Both the position numbers and the translations under genes were made by a program. Under the pieces are notes generated by a model. That model was not told the DNA's origin. It ran no database searches and saw nothing but the letters and a program-made list of their open reading frames with translations. Positions 1 through 6,281 of a DNA stretch of 11,022 nt are shown in pieces (the first letter of the stretch is position 1; each line of letters opens with the position of its first letter). The stretch comes from VGJJ01 sp964480705 (lineage in GTDB: Archaea; Iainarchaeota; Iainarchaeia; Iainarchaeales; VGJJ01). The DNA lies in assembly GCA_964480705.1 (NCBI GenBank), contig CAYZPC010000019.1:1-11022 (forward strand). Direction: 5' to 3'.

Positions 1-359
1 AGGGGCTTGGCAATCAGTTTCTCTCACACATTCGTGAAGTGGATGCGGTGCTGTATGTGCTGCGCTGCTTTGAAGATGATGATGTGACGCATGTGGAGGG
101 TTCGGTAAACCCCTTGCGTGATTTTGAAACGGTGGAAACCGAGCTGATGCTGGCGGATTTGGAAAGCCTGGAAAAGCGCCTCCCCAATTTACAGAAAAAG
201 GCAAAAAATGATAAAGAATCCGCCGAAGCCGTGGCGTTGATTGAGCCGTTGATAAAATTGCTCGCAGAAGGCAAGCCCGCGCGCGCGCAAGGGCCATTGC
301 AGGGAAGCCGCGTCGAAAATATGACGAATAATTTATTTTTCAATTTTGAAATTTCTTAG
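1..359 (+). pseudogene. ychF: YchF/Ola1-type GTPase, fragment truncated at 3' end
   Basis: The reading frame is open from base 3 at the left edge and starts upstream of the window. GLGNQFLSHIREVDAV, the VLRCFEDDD stretch, THVEGSVNPLRD and the ELMLADLESLEKRL helix match the region just after the G3 motif of the YchF family, a universally conserved ATPase/GTPase that binds ribosomes. The pattern is closer to the bacterial form. Similarity runs to EGKPARAQG near base 292. About 20 unrelated residues follow, then a stop at 357-359. An intact YchF has roughly 360 residues, so the NxxE nucleotide-specificity motif and the C-terminal TGS-like domain, about half the protein, are missing. I found no continuation in the other two forward frames, and a convergent gene begins 14 bases on. 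The match ends at a CG-dinucleotide run (about 281-288). A recent deletion, a decayed transferred gene or an assembly misjoin could explain it. Family assignment is firm; pseudogene status is likely. Confidence 0.82.
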
Positions 360-373
360 GTGATTAATTATTT

Positions 374-646
374 TCATAATCGAATCTGAGGCAACAAATA
401 CGGCATGAAAAAGAAAACAATCAACAAGAGCAAGAGTATTCCCACCCCTTCTCCAAAATCATTCCAAAAAACCACCACTACTAAACCAAATGCCGCAACC
501 CACAATAATGATAGGCCGCCAAATGCAATATAGGTTCCCGTGAGGATTCCTAAAAAGAAAACCAACATCACAAAAGCGCCTACTTTGTGGTCAATGACCT
601 TCGTGCTCTTCACGAAACCCCGGAAAAAATCAGCAACAGAACCCAT
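374..646 (-). CDS. Small hydrophobic membrane protein, unknown function
   Basis: The 90-residue product is dominated by hydrophobic stretches at about residues 22-42, 43-61 and 67-85, so two or three membrane helices are likely. A short soluble N-terminus carries basic residues (RGFVKSTK). I recognise no family. The ATG at 646 is preceded by AAGGG at 654-658, a plausible ribosome binding site about 7 bases upstream. A TATA-like TTTAAATA lies near 687-694 on this strand, which would give a short leader. It converges on the broken ychF with a 14-base gap and diverges from serS, whose ATG lies 98 bases away. Coding status is supported by the coherent hydrophobic pattern and by the lack of any better gene in this interval. 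Confidence 0.65.
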   Translation of the reverse strand: MGSVADFFRGFVKSTKVIDHKVGAFVMLVFFLGILTGTYIAFGGLSLLWVAAFGLVVVVFWNDFGEGVGILLLLLIVFFFMPYLLPQIRL

Positions 647-710
647 GTATCATCCCTTCAACGTATACCATTTCCCCCTCCAGGGTGTATTTAAACACTC
701 TCCGCAGGGG

Positions 711-725
711 CGGGTTTAAAACCCG
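711..725 (+). promoter_or_regulatory. serS TATA box inside a perfect inverted repeat
   Basis: CGGGTTT-A-AAACCCG is a 7-bp perfect inverted repeat with a one-base spacer. It contains TTTAAAA (715-721), which lies 24-30 bases before the serS ATG at 745. This spacing is typical of an archaeal TATA box serving a leaderless transcript. The dyad centred on the TATA box could be a repressor site overlapping the promoter; that role is inferred. Confidence 0.6.
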
Positions 726-744
726 TTTTTCCCTTGTTGAGCGT

Positions 745-2034
745 ATGCTCGACATTCATTTTCTTCGCGAACACAAAGAAGCGGTGCGCGAAAACCTCGC
801 TCGAAGACAATACGCACCCTACTTGGAAATGTTCGACCGCGTGATGGAAGATGATGTGGCGTACCGCAAAGCCTTGCAAGATGTGGAAGGATTGCGCGCC
901 AAACGAAACCAACTCACGCAAAAGGTTGCGCAGGTGAAAGATAACCCCATGGAGAAGCAAGCGTTGATTCAAGAGTCGCGCGGCGTGGGAGAACAAATTA
1001 TTCAAAATGAAAAAATTCAAAATGAGTTAAAAGAAAAAATTCGCACTCAACTGATGAGTTTGCCCAATTTGCTCGCGGAAGATGTGCCGTTTGGAAAAGA
1101 CGATACGCAAAACGTGCAAGTCAAAACTTGGGGAGAAATTACTGAGAAAAACTTTGAAGTACTCACACACGCAAACGTGGCCAAAAATGTGGATGGGGCT
1201 GAATTTGACCGAGCCGTAAAAATTTCCGGAGCAGGATTTTACGCTCTCAAGGGGCCTCTAGTGTTGCTCGACCTCGCGCTGCAACGGTATGCACTCGACA
1301 TGCTCATGCGCGATGGGTTTGTGCCCTATGCTCCACCTTTCATGATGAATCGTGCCGCGTACGAGGGTGTAACCGATTTGTCGGATTTTGGAAACCAATT
1401 ATACAAAATGGAAGGAGAAGATTTGCATTTGATTGCCACCTCGGAGCATCCCCTTACTGCACAATTCATGAATGAAACCATCCCCAACACGCAATTGCCT
1501 ATCCAGCTCGCGGGAATGTCCCCATGCTTTCGAAAAGAAGTGGGAAAACACGGTTTAGATGAGCGAGGATTTTTCCGCGTGCACCAATTCAACAAAATTG
1601 AACAAATTGTCGTTTGTTCGCCTGAAGAAAGCGCGGCGTGGCACGCGCGCATTGTTGCAAATACCGAGAAAATATTCCAAGGATTGGGCATTCCCTACCG
1701 TGTCGTAAACGTGTGTACGGGCGATTTGGGAATTGTGGCCGCAAAAAAGTTTGATATTGAAGGATGGTCTCCCCGCGAGAAAAAATATTTCGAACTCGCT
1801 TCTCTCTCCAATTGCACCACCTACCAAGCCGTGCGCTTAAACATTCGAATCGCTTCCCCGGATGGAAGCAAACGCTACGCCCACACGCTCAACGCCACCG
1901 CGGTTGCAACCTCTCGCATGTTGCGCTGTATTTTAGAAAACTACCAAACCGCGGATGGGGGATTTGACGTTCCTGCGGTGCTGCAGCCCTACATGTATGG
2001 GTTGACGCATATTTCGCCGGTGCAAGGTCGCTGA
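745..2034 (+). CDS. serS: Seryl-tRNA synthetase (class II)
   Basis: This enzyme charges tRNA-Ser with serine, using ATP, in the cytoplasm. The 429-residue product has the standard SerS layout. A helical N-terminal tRNA-binding arm lies at about residues 28-105. The catalytic core carries the serine-site motif TSEHPL (232-237), class II motif 2 (FRKE at 262-265, RVHQF at 278-282), the SNCTTYQAVRLNIR segment (355-368), and motif 3 (LNATAVATSR at 382-391, then ILENYQ). The LNATAVATSR form, in place of bacterial LNGSGLA, and DLSDFGNQLYKMEGEDL are typical of archaeal common-type SerS rather than the methanogen-specific form. I chose the ATG at 745 over the earlier start at 685 because the family begins MLDI, and a TATA box sits 24-30 bases before 745 and would fall inside the longer frame. 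All key motifs are present and the length is normal. Confidence 0.97.
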   Translation: MLDIHFLREHKEAVRENLARRQYAPYLEMFDRVMEDDVAYRKALQDVEGLRAKRNQLTQKVAQVKDNPMEKQALIQESRGVGEQIIQNEKIQNELKEKIRTQLMSLPNLLAEDVPFGKDDTQNVQVKTWGEITEKNFEVLTHANVAKNVDGAEFDRAVKISGAGFYALKGPLVLLDLALQRYALDMLMRDGFVPYAPPFMMNRAAYEGVTDLSDFGNQLYKMEGEDLHLIATSEHPLTAQFMNETIPNTQLPIQLAGMSPCFRKEVGKHGLDERGFFRVHQFNKIEQIVVCSPEESAAWHARIVANTEKIFQGLGIPYRVVNVCTGDLGIVAAKKFDIEGWSPREKKYFELASLSNCTTYQAVRLNIRIASPDGSKRYAHTLNATAVATSRMLRCILENYQTADGGFDVPAVLQPYMYGLTHISPVQGR

Positions 2035-2043
2035 CCCTCTGCG

Positions 2044-2050
2044 TTTTATT
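2044..2050 (+). promoter_or_regulatory. TATA-like box of the glycosyltransferase gene
   Basis: TTTTATT lies 22-28 bases before the ATG at 2072, in the 37-base gap after serS. This suggests the glycosyltransferase has its own leaderless promoter rather than depending only on readthrough from serS. Confidence 0.45.
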
Positions 2051-2071
2051 TCAGAGTTGAGTGTGTGACAC

Positions 2072-3439
2072 ATGCATTCTCGTTCCCTTGCGGGATTACT
2101 GGTTATTTTACTCACTTTTTTAGTGTTTCAACTCTTTTACCTGTCGGCCCCCCATGTGTTGAGTGATGAAACACTATTCGCCTGGAACACTTCCTTAATC
2201 CGTTCTGACTTGGGGTCCGTTTTTGATTCGGAGATGTGGCAAAATCACCCTCCACTCATTCCTGTTGTAGCTTCCCTACTCCCATTTTCTCCACTCATTT
2301 CATTACGAGTTATTTCCATCCTCTCTGGGCTCCTCGTTCTAATTCTCACATTTTGGTTGGGAAAAAAATGGGGAAACTCAGTCACTGGTCTTTTTGCCGC
2401 CGCATTATTGTCCGTTGTGTTTGCGTTCACGCTTTACTCGCACTATGGCGTGCTTGACCTGCCTTTGCTGGCCGGCCTCATGATGTGCATCTACTGTTTG
2501 GTTCGAGGGTTCGAAACCCAGCGCTGGGGGTTATTTGCAATCATTTTATTGGTTAGTTTTTTGATAAAAACACGCGCCGCGCTAATCATCCTTCCCATTA
2601 TAGTGTGTTTTTTTGTCTTGCATTATTTTTCGCTCGCGCCCAAAAGTTCACGGGAGAATTCGCACAAACTATACTATTACGATGCACTGCTTTTTTTGGG
2701 AGCAATGGGCGCACTCCTCGTATTGTATCTTTTTTGGCGCCCTGCCACTGTTTCTCTTTCAAGTTGGTCACTCATTTCAGGCGTATTTATTTCACTCCTC
2801 CCCCTTCCGGCGTGGGGTTTAGTGTTGTTGAGTTTCATTCGCCAGCACCCTCCCGCGTGGTTTGAAAATGTGAGTCTGTTTTGGATTGCTTGGGCCGCTT
2901 CAATGATTGTGCTCATTTCATTTTACGGTGATGCCCTTCGATTTTTTTTAGTGGGGTTGCCCATTTTATGCATTCGTGCCGCAATGGGATTTGAGTTTTT
3001 TAGAGAAAAATTTTTGCACATTTTTTCAAAAAAAGTGATATATTTTTTGGCAATTTTTGCCCTTTTTTTGCCTATGTTCGCAGGCAATATTATTCAACTA
3101 AATTCCCATTTTGATGATGCGGGTCATCCGGCCGTTGCTGAGTGGACGCGGGGTGTGGATAATGCGGTAATTTACACTGGCTTCTCTCGTGAGCTGCGAT
3201 TTTATTCAGGTGAACCATTCTATCCTGAAGGAAAACTGCGCCTCTATCCCTATACTTCCGATCAAATGCTTTTTGAATTATCCCAGGAAATTCGCACCGT
3301 CTATGCCATTGTAGGGCCCTTTCGGAACCCGTTTTATGGAACATTTGTCACTGAAGATTGGCTGCGTGAAAATGGTTTTGTGGAGCACGCCCGAATTGCT
3401 GCATCTAAAAGTGAGTGGATTGTTTTTCGTCGAGTGTAG
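2072..3439 (+). CDS. GT39/ArnT-like polytopic membrane glycosyltransferase
   Basis: The 455-residue protein has about ten or more hydrophobic helices over residues 5-340 and a soluble C-terminal portion from about 345 to the end. It fits the GT-C fold family of dolichyl-phosphate-mannose and ArnT-like transferases, which use a polyprenyl-phosphate-linked sugar and act on the outer face of the membrane. Visible family marks are the acidic pair D32-E33 in the first external loop (LSDETLFAW, the expected catalytic region), the NHPPL motif (58-62), and the HYGVLDLPL segment (123-131) with its conserved aspartate D128. The sugar and acceptor cannot be read from sequence; S-layer or pilin glycosylation, or a cell-surface glycolipid, are reasonable guesses. 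The start at 2072 gives an immediate N-terminal membrane helix. The next gene also encodes a membrane protein, 41 bases downstream. Confidence 0.85.
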   Translation: MHSRSLAGLLVILLTFLVFQLFYLSAPHVLSDETLFAWNTSLIRSDLGSVFDSEMWQNHPPLIPVVASLLPFSPLISLRVISILSGLLVLILTFWLGKKWGNSVTGLFAAALLSVVFAFTLYSHYGVLDLPLLAGLMMCIYCLVRGFETQRWGLFAIILLVSFLIKTRAALIILPIIVCFFVLHYFSLAPKSSRENSHKLYYYDALLFLGAMGALLVLYLFWRPATVSLSSWSLISGVFISLLPLPAWGLVLLSFIRQHPPAWFENVSLFWIAWAASMIVLISFYGDALRFFLVGLPILCIRAAMGFEFFREKFLHIFSKKVIYFLAIFALFLPMFAGNIIQLNSHFDDAGHPAVAEWTRGVDNAVIYTGFSRELRFYSGEPFYPEGKLRLYPYTSDQMLFELSQEIRTVYAIVGPFRNPFYGTFVTEDWLRENGFVEHARIAASKSEWIVFRRV

Positions 3440-3447
3440 TGGCGCGA

Positions 3448-3454
3448 TTTATTA
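3448..3454 (+). promoter_or_regulatory. TATA-like box of small membrane protein gene
   Basis: TTTATTA lies 27-33 bases before the ATG at 3481. There is no Shine-Dalgarno sequence in front of that ATG, so leaderless transcription is the simplest reading. Confidence 0.4.
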
Positions 3455-3480
3455 ACTCCTTTTGATTTGTGACAATCTAT

Positions 3481-3768
3481 ATGCCTTCCCGTTCTCATCG
3501 CGATGCACACACGCGCAAACGTTTAGTGGATTACTTTCCCGAGGAGCGAATCGTAATAACTTCCGGTCTGGTTCTTCTCGCTGTTGCGTTGCTTTCCCTC
3601 TCGCCCATTTTTACTCCGCAGGGATTGGTGTATGAAGCCGCGCGCGTGCCGGTTTCCCCCCTCGCGCCCAATCTCACTTTCTTGGACGCGATTTTTGTGG
3701 GATTCCTTGCCCTCGCATTTGTTTTCGTTCTCGTATTTGCAGTACAGCGCTGGGCAAAAAATATTTAG
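3481..3768 (+). CDS. Small two-helix membrane protein, unknown function
   Basis: The product has 95 residues from the ATG at 3481; a GTG at 3469 would add four. The N-terminus is basic and polar (SRSHRDAHTRKR), then come two hydrophobic helices at about residues 25-44 and 67-86, joined by a proline-rich loop (PVSPLAPN), with a short basic end (QRWAKNI). This predicts a hairpin with both ends in the cytoplasm. I do not recognise the family. ATG 3481 is preferred because a TATA-like box lies about 30 bases upstream. It follows the glycosyltransferase gene on the same strand by 41 bases, so a link to surface glycosylation is possible but unproven. It converges on the gene ending at 3780 with an 11-base gap. 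Confidence 0.65.
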   Translation: MPSRSHRDAHTRKRLVDYFPEERIVITSGLVLLAVALLSLSPIFTPQGLVYEAARVPVSPLAPNLTFLDAIFVGFLALAFVFVLVFAVQRWAKNI

Positions 3769-3769
3769 T

Positions 3770-3782
3770 AAAAGAAAAACTA
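3770..3782 (-). terminator. T-tract terminator overlapping a TAG stop
   Basis: On the minus strand the gene ends TAG followed by TTTTTCTTTT. Archaeal transcription commonly ends at such T-tracts. The same TAGTTTTT(C/T)T form occurs at several other gene ends in this window. Confidence 0.5.
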
Positions 3783-4169
3783 TTTTTCTAAGCCGTGAAT
3801 CATTCGAATTAGCTTGCCAAATTTCTCCCACCCTATTCGTTTACGCAATGTGACGTTGGCATCAAGTCTTTCTCTTTCTGCTTCTTTAGATATTCTCTCA
3901 AGCTCTTTATCCTCGGGATTTTTTCTCCGGAGGGCATTCAACTCATAATATTCATCCTCGGCGCGAACCAACTTATTCACGAGAATTCCGTCTATACTAT
4001 TTTTACTAATTCCCATTTTGGTTAAGATGTAGTGTTCCAATGCTTTTCTCCGCTCGAGTGGGGTCGTGTGCTTTCGCCTGAGGGATGCGGTGTATTTCGC
4101 ACGCGCATGAATGGTATTCCATCGTTCGCGCAGCGCATTTTTTGCACGCGAAATCCATTTGGGGGGCAT
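3780..4169 (-). CDS. Small basic helical protein with the shared upstream element
   Basis: The 129-residue protein is rich in Arg, Lys and Glu and looks almost wholly helical, with a likely coiled coil in the EDEYYELNALRRKNPEDKE region (about 68-90). Its N-terminus (residues 4-24, W5-I-S-R-A-K-N-A-L-R-E-R-W17, ending ARA) resembles that of the protein starting at 6651: with a one-residue offset, W, A, N, R, R, A and R are identical and many other positions are conservative. Its C-terminus has RKR-I-G-W followed by EKFGKLI, loosely like the ends of the proteins at 5876 and 6282. I know no family and assign no function. The start at 4169 is chosen over 4220 because TATA-like TTTATATT (4191-4198) lies 22-29 bases before it, and the conserved dyad element ends about 40 bases upstream. 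That element would partly overlap the coding region if the 4220 start were used. Confidence 0.7.
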   Translation of the reverse strand: MPPKWISRAKNALRERWNTIHARAKYTASLRRKHTTPLERRKALEHYILTKMGISKNSIDGILVNKLVRAEDEYYELNALRRKNPEDKELERISKEAERERLDANVTLRKRIGWEKFGKLIRMIHGLEK

Positions 4170-4190
4170 GTTCTCCGCAACGCGGATGAA

Positions 4191-4198
4191 AATATAAA
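4191..4198 (-). promoter_or_regulatory. TATA-like box of gene starting at 4169
   Basis: TTTATATT on the minus strand lies 22-29 bases before the ATG at 4169. It sits about 10 bases downstream of the conserved dyad element, with TGGAGT in between, the same arrangement as at 6584-6627. Confidence 0.55.
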
Positions 4199-4208
4199 CG
4201 CCCACTCC

Positions 4209-4232
4209 ATAAAATCGCATATTTTAGGACGG
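4209..4232 (-). promoter_or_regulatory. Conserved 24-bp dyad element, copy A
   Basis: On the minus strand this reads CC then GTCCTAAAATATGCGATTTT then AT. It is identical at all 24 positions to 6584-6607 on the plus strand. Its core TAAAAT-ATGCG-ATTTTA is a perfect 6-bp inverted repeat around a 5-base spacer, like a site for a dimeric DNA-binding protein. It lies just upstream of the TATA box of the gene starting at 4169, where archaeal activators or repressors often bind. Sequence identity is direct observation; the regulatory role is inferred. Confidence 0.75.
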
Positions 4233-4243
4233 AATTTTTTGGT

Positions 4244-4510
4244 CTAATTTCTACGCGGATACCCGCGTGCTTTTCTTCCCGATCTCCATGTTGGAATGGG
4301 CTTGGGTCTGATGCGGTGCCTCTGATTGTGTACTTCAACGGCGAGGTCGTGCAATCCCACTAGTTGTAATCGCGTCGCTTCGCGGAGTTTGATTCCGCGC
4401 TTTCTCATTTCTTGTGCCATGATGCGCAAAATTACTCTCGAATTAGGGTGCAGTGCTGTAATTTCTTTGGCGAAAGCAATGGGGTCGAATGGTTTTTTGC
4501 TTGCAGACAT
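4244..4510 (-). CDS. Small basic protein, unknown function
   Basis: The 88-residue product starts MSASKKPFDPIAFAKEI. It is helical through about residue 55 (RVILRIMAQEMRKRGIKLRE, then LQLVGLHDLAVEV) and ends in a basic, proline-containing tail (RIRPKPIPTWRSGRKARG). No family is recognised. A nucleic-acid-binding role fits the tail but is only a guess. Two in-frame ATGs exist, 4534 and 4510. I prefer 4510 because TTTTTAT (4531-4540 region) lies about 26 bases before it; a start at 4534 would make the protein 96 residues long. It lies 74 bases upstream of the ATG of the next minus-strand gene, in the same direction, but that gene has its own promoter-like elements. Its TAG stop is at 4244-4246. 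Confidence 0.6.
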   Translation of the reverse strand: MSASKKPFDPIAFAKEITALHPNSRVILRIMAQEMRKRGIKLREATRLQLVGLHDLAVEVHNQRHRIRPKPIPTWRSGRKARGYPRRN

Positions 4511-4572
4511 GTTGTGAAGACTTTCTTGCCCCATAAAAACGTTTACACATTTAAAGAAAAATACATAACGTC

Positions 4573-4602
4573 TTGAAAACTATTTTAGAAAAACTAAAAC
4601 TA
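4573..4602 (-). terminator. T-rich terminator of cutA
   Basis: After the TAG stop of cutA the minus strand reads TTTTAGTTTTTCTAAAATAG and continues TTTTC, with repeated AGTTTT units and no strong hairpin. This is the same T-tract type as at 3770 and 6165. Confidence 0.5.
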
Positions 4603-4935
4603 TTTTCTCCATGGTTTATGTGATGTTTCACTCATTGCCCACTTCAAATAAGATTCATTTGCCCCGGCAGGGAGAGTCAAAATACACGGCACCTCGTAGG
4701 GGTGGATTTTCTCCAATTCCTTCCTTGCCTTAACTTCCGTCGATTTAGGGGTTTTTGCTAACAAAATGGTTTCTCGGGCGTGATCAATGCGCCCCTTCCA
4801 CCAAAACAAGGAGTTTCCTTCCAGAAAAACGGCGCACGCGATGAGGCGCTTGTTGAGCAGAATAGTGGCTGCGTCCGCTGCATCATTTTGAGATTCGAAC
4901 GTTGAATAGAGTACCACAAAATTCGACGAGGGCAT
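4600..4935 (-). CDS. cutA: CutA1-like divalent-cation tolerance protein
   Basis: The 111-residue protein matches the CutA1 family, small cytoplasmic trimers with a ferredoxin-like fold that bind divalent metals such as copper in some organisms; the true role is unsettled. Visible marks are the N-terminal strand VVLYSTF, the helix ending NKRLIACAVF with conserved C34, W45-W-K-G-R-I (the WxGxI motif), the near-universal HPYEVP (78-83), and YLKWA (96-100). Length is normal (the family is about 100-115). I chose the ATG at 4935 over 4980 because family members start directly before this strand, and ATTTTAAGG (4956-4964) lies 21-29 bases upstream as a TATA box. There are no metal-transport genes beside it. 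It stands alone between a T-rich terminator and a long gene-free region. Confidence 0.93.
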   Translation of the reverse strand: MPSSNFVVLYSTFESQNDAADAATILLNKRLIACAVFLEGNSLFWWKGRIDHARETILLAKTPKSTEVKARKELEKIHPYEVPCILTLPAGANESYLKWAMSETSHKPWRK

Positions 4936-5438
4936 TCCACACGAACTTTGCTGAACCTTAAAATCCCGCCACCTATTCAAATCACTACATAATTAATTCA
5001 TCACCCCATTAACACAATTATTATTTTGCCCTTGTTTGAAATGTTTGCGGAATAAAATGCATTTTTGGCACTTATACTGCGTATTATTAGTGCCCCAACT
5101 ATATTTCCCAACGTAATTTTTGCTCCATTCTATTTTCCGCTCTTGTGCAGCGGCACCTCTCGATTACCCCATTTTTTGCCATTTACGTCACCTTTGGGCG
5201 TTTTACGTCATTCCACATCCAAATATCCCCCAAAAATCCGCTAATATGCCGGATAATCATTCTTATCCTGCATCTTGCCCTTAGTAAATTTCAAAAAAAG
5301 TGCATATTTGAAACAGCTGGCGACAGAGGTGGCGGTGTCGGGAAGGGGCGCTCTGCGGGAGTGGCTGGCTGCCGATGATTTGCTTATGTATATGTGCTCG
5401 TCAATTTGGTTTAAAATGTTCAATTGCTTTTTCCCGCA
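4936..5438. other. Gene-free region of about 500 bases with hairpins and a GC-rich patch
   Basis: It lies between divergent cutA and the gene starting at 5439. The only open frames are 60-77 residues long with no protein-like pattern. It holds an imperfect hairpin at 5067-5094 (GGCACT/AGTGCC outer stem, ATAC/GTAT inner stem), a 5-bp hairpin at about 5137-5153 (CCGCT/AGCGG), a direct repeat of TTTACGTCA (about 5182-5210, roughly 20 bases apart), a hairpin GGATAA/TTATCC at about 5251-5268, and a GC-rich patch at about 5314-5374 in otherwise AT-rich DNA. A TATA-like GCATATTTG precedes the GC-rich patch. I found no tRNA, rRNA, C/D box pair or CRISPR. A small RNA or a decayed gene is possible. Confidence 0.5.
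5410..5417 (+). promoter_or_regulatory. TATA-like box of gene starting at 5439
   Basis: TTTAAAAT lies 22-29 bases before the ATG at 5439, consistent with a leaderless transcript. The 24-bp dyad element found before three other small genes is not seen here. Confidence 0.5.
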
Positions 5439-5771
5439 ATGCCATCCTTAGATGAACTTCGCCGCGAGCGAGAAATTCACCAAAATAGTGCTCGACTCAT
5501 TGAACGGGTACTTGCCGGGCTGCGCGATTCCTACCGCTTGGGAAAGGGGTTTACCCTTACTTATCACGCGGATGGTCAATCGGAGCGGGCCTTTCACATC
5601 GATTGGGGGGATATTCGTAGTGTCCGTAACCAGCTTGCTCGAAATCGTCAGGCTAATCTGGCTAAACTCCAATCCATAAATCGGCAGATTAAACACAGCG
5701 AACGGCGGGCGCGCATCCGGGAAATTATTGTTCGAACCCTCCGAAGGCCAACCCGAAGACGGAAAAAATAA
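5439..5771 (+). CDS. Small basic coiled-coil protein, first of a tandem array
   Basis: The 110-residue protein begins MPSLDELRREREIHQ. It has a helix to about residue 30, a short strand-like part (GFTLTYHAD, FHIDWG), then a long basic helix (RSVRNQLARNRQANLAKLQS and onward) and a strongly basic tail (RRPTRRRKK). The helix-strand-helix layout and basic tail suggest binding to nucleic acid or to another protein, but no family is recognised. ATG 5439 is preferred to 5424 because of the TATA-like box 22-29 bases upstream. It is the first of four plus-strand small genes (5439, 5876, 6282, 6651) separated by 87-166 bases of AT-rich, partly repeated sequence, each apparently with its own promoter. 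This spacing argues against a simple operon. Confidence 0.65.
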   Translation: MPSLDELRREREIHQNSARLIERVLAGLRDSYRLGKGFTLTYHADGQSERAFHIDWGDIRSVRNQLARNRQANLAKLQSINRQIKHSERRARIREIIVRTLRRPTRRRKK

Positions 5772-5772
5772 T

Positions 5773-5795
5773 CTTTGTTTTTCTAAAAGAATCTT
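5773..5795 (+). repeat. T-tract repeat, copy 1 (also likely terminator)
   Basis: TTTTTCTAAAAGAAT (5778-5792) is identical over 15 bases to 6176-6190 and resembles 6565-6578. It follows the stop of the gene ending at 5771, so its T-run may end transcription. At this site it leads directly into the conserved dyad element. Confidence 0.55.
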
Positions 5796-5797
5796 GA

Positions 5798-5821
5798 CTG
5801 TCCTAAAATCTGCGATTATTT
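5798..5821 (+). promoter_or_regulatory. Conserved dyad element, diverged copy B
   Basis: CTGTCCTAAAATCTGCGATT followed by ATTT matches copies A and C at about 20 of 24 positions. GTCCTAAAAT and TGCGATT are kept, but the right arm of the dyad is damaged (ATTATT rather than ATTTTA). It lies 55 bases before the ATG at 5876, somewhat further from the TATA box than the other copies. Confidence 0.6.
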
Positions 5822-5844
5822 TTCAACGGGTTCCTTTTCCGTCT

Positions 5845-5857
5845 GAATTATTAATTC
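5845..5857 (+). promoter_or_regulatory. TATA-like box within an inverted repeat
   Basis: GAATTA-T-TAATTC is a perfect 6-bp inverted repeat with a one-base spacer. It contains TTATTAATT, 20-28 bases before the ATG at 5876. The arrangement parallels the dyad over the serS TATA box at 711-725. Confidence 0.45.
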
Positions 5858-5875
5858 GTTTTTGTTTTTCCCTGC

Positions 5876-6115
5876 ATGACTAAATATCGTAACCCTCACA
5901 GCCCCAATAAGCGCACTGCGATTCTCCGGAAGTTTCAGTTTGCCGCTGCTGCCGGACGGGCGATCAATGAGGGGAAGAATGTCAAGGAAAATCTGCGCTT
6001 GCGGGAAGATGCCCTTAGGGAGGCCCGGCGCGGGGTTGCTTTTGCAAATAGTCGCGCCCCTCATGAGCGCATCACTCTGGAGTGGTTGGTTGCCAAATTG
6101 CTTGGAAAGAAGTAA
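5876..6115 (+). CDS. Small basic helical protein, second in tandem array
   Basis: The 79-residue protein begins MTKYRNPHSPNKR and is helical and basic throughout, ending LEWLVAKLLGKK. Aligned without gaps to the protein starting at 6282, it shares I30, G33, N35, R43, A50, R51, N58 and L68 at identical positions, and both have a KR pair near 13 and a Trp near 70 followed by leucines. This suggests remote paralogues, although the identity is low enough that a computed alignment is needed. No known family is recognised. The start is supported by a TATA-like box about 24 bases upstream and by copy B of the dyad element. It follows the previous gene by 104 bases. Confidence 0.65.
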   Translation: MTKYRNPHSPNKRTAILRKFQFAAAAGRAINEGKNVKENLRLREDALREARRGVAFANSRAPHERITLEWLVAKLLGKK

Positions 6116-6164
6116 TCTCTTCGAGCGTTAAATTAGTGAATCGCTTGCAATAAATCGATTGTAA

Positions 6165-6193
6165 AATAGTTTTTCTTTTTCTAAAAGAATTTT
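6165..6193 (+). terminator. T-tract terminator with repeated motif, copy 2
   Basis: AATAGTTTTTCTTTTTCTAA continuing AAGAATTTT lies 50 bases after the stop of the gene ending at 6115. It contains the 15-base repeat TTTTTCTAAAAGAAT, also at 5778-5792, and the TAGTTTTTCT form found at minus-strand gene ends. Confidence 0.5.
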
Positions 6194-6281
6194 CTGGGTT
6201 GTGTTATGTTATTTATTGTGTTTCTCGGTGTAACCAAACGTTTACCCCTGTCTTTTTGAACTAGAATTTTGTAGTGGAGTC

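Noticed and set aside
2500..2525. tRNA T-arm-like GGTTCGA in the glycosyltransferase region
   Set aside because: It is inside a clear coding frame, and no acceptor or anticodon arms can be built around it.
3600..3853. Overlapping 89-residue plus-strand frame (3584-3853)
   Set aside because: It is a shadow of the small membrane gene and the convergent minus-strand gene, with no credible start or composition.
5145..5378. 77-residue open frame in the gene-free region
   Set aside because: The translation looks non-coding, with no domain-like pattern and no promoter at the right distance.
4981..5438. CRISPR array or replication origin
   Set aside because: No regularly spaced direct repeats are present; the two TTTACGTCA copies are too few, and no origin-binding repeats are recognisable.
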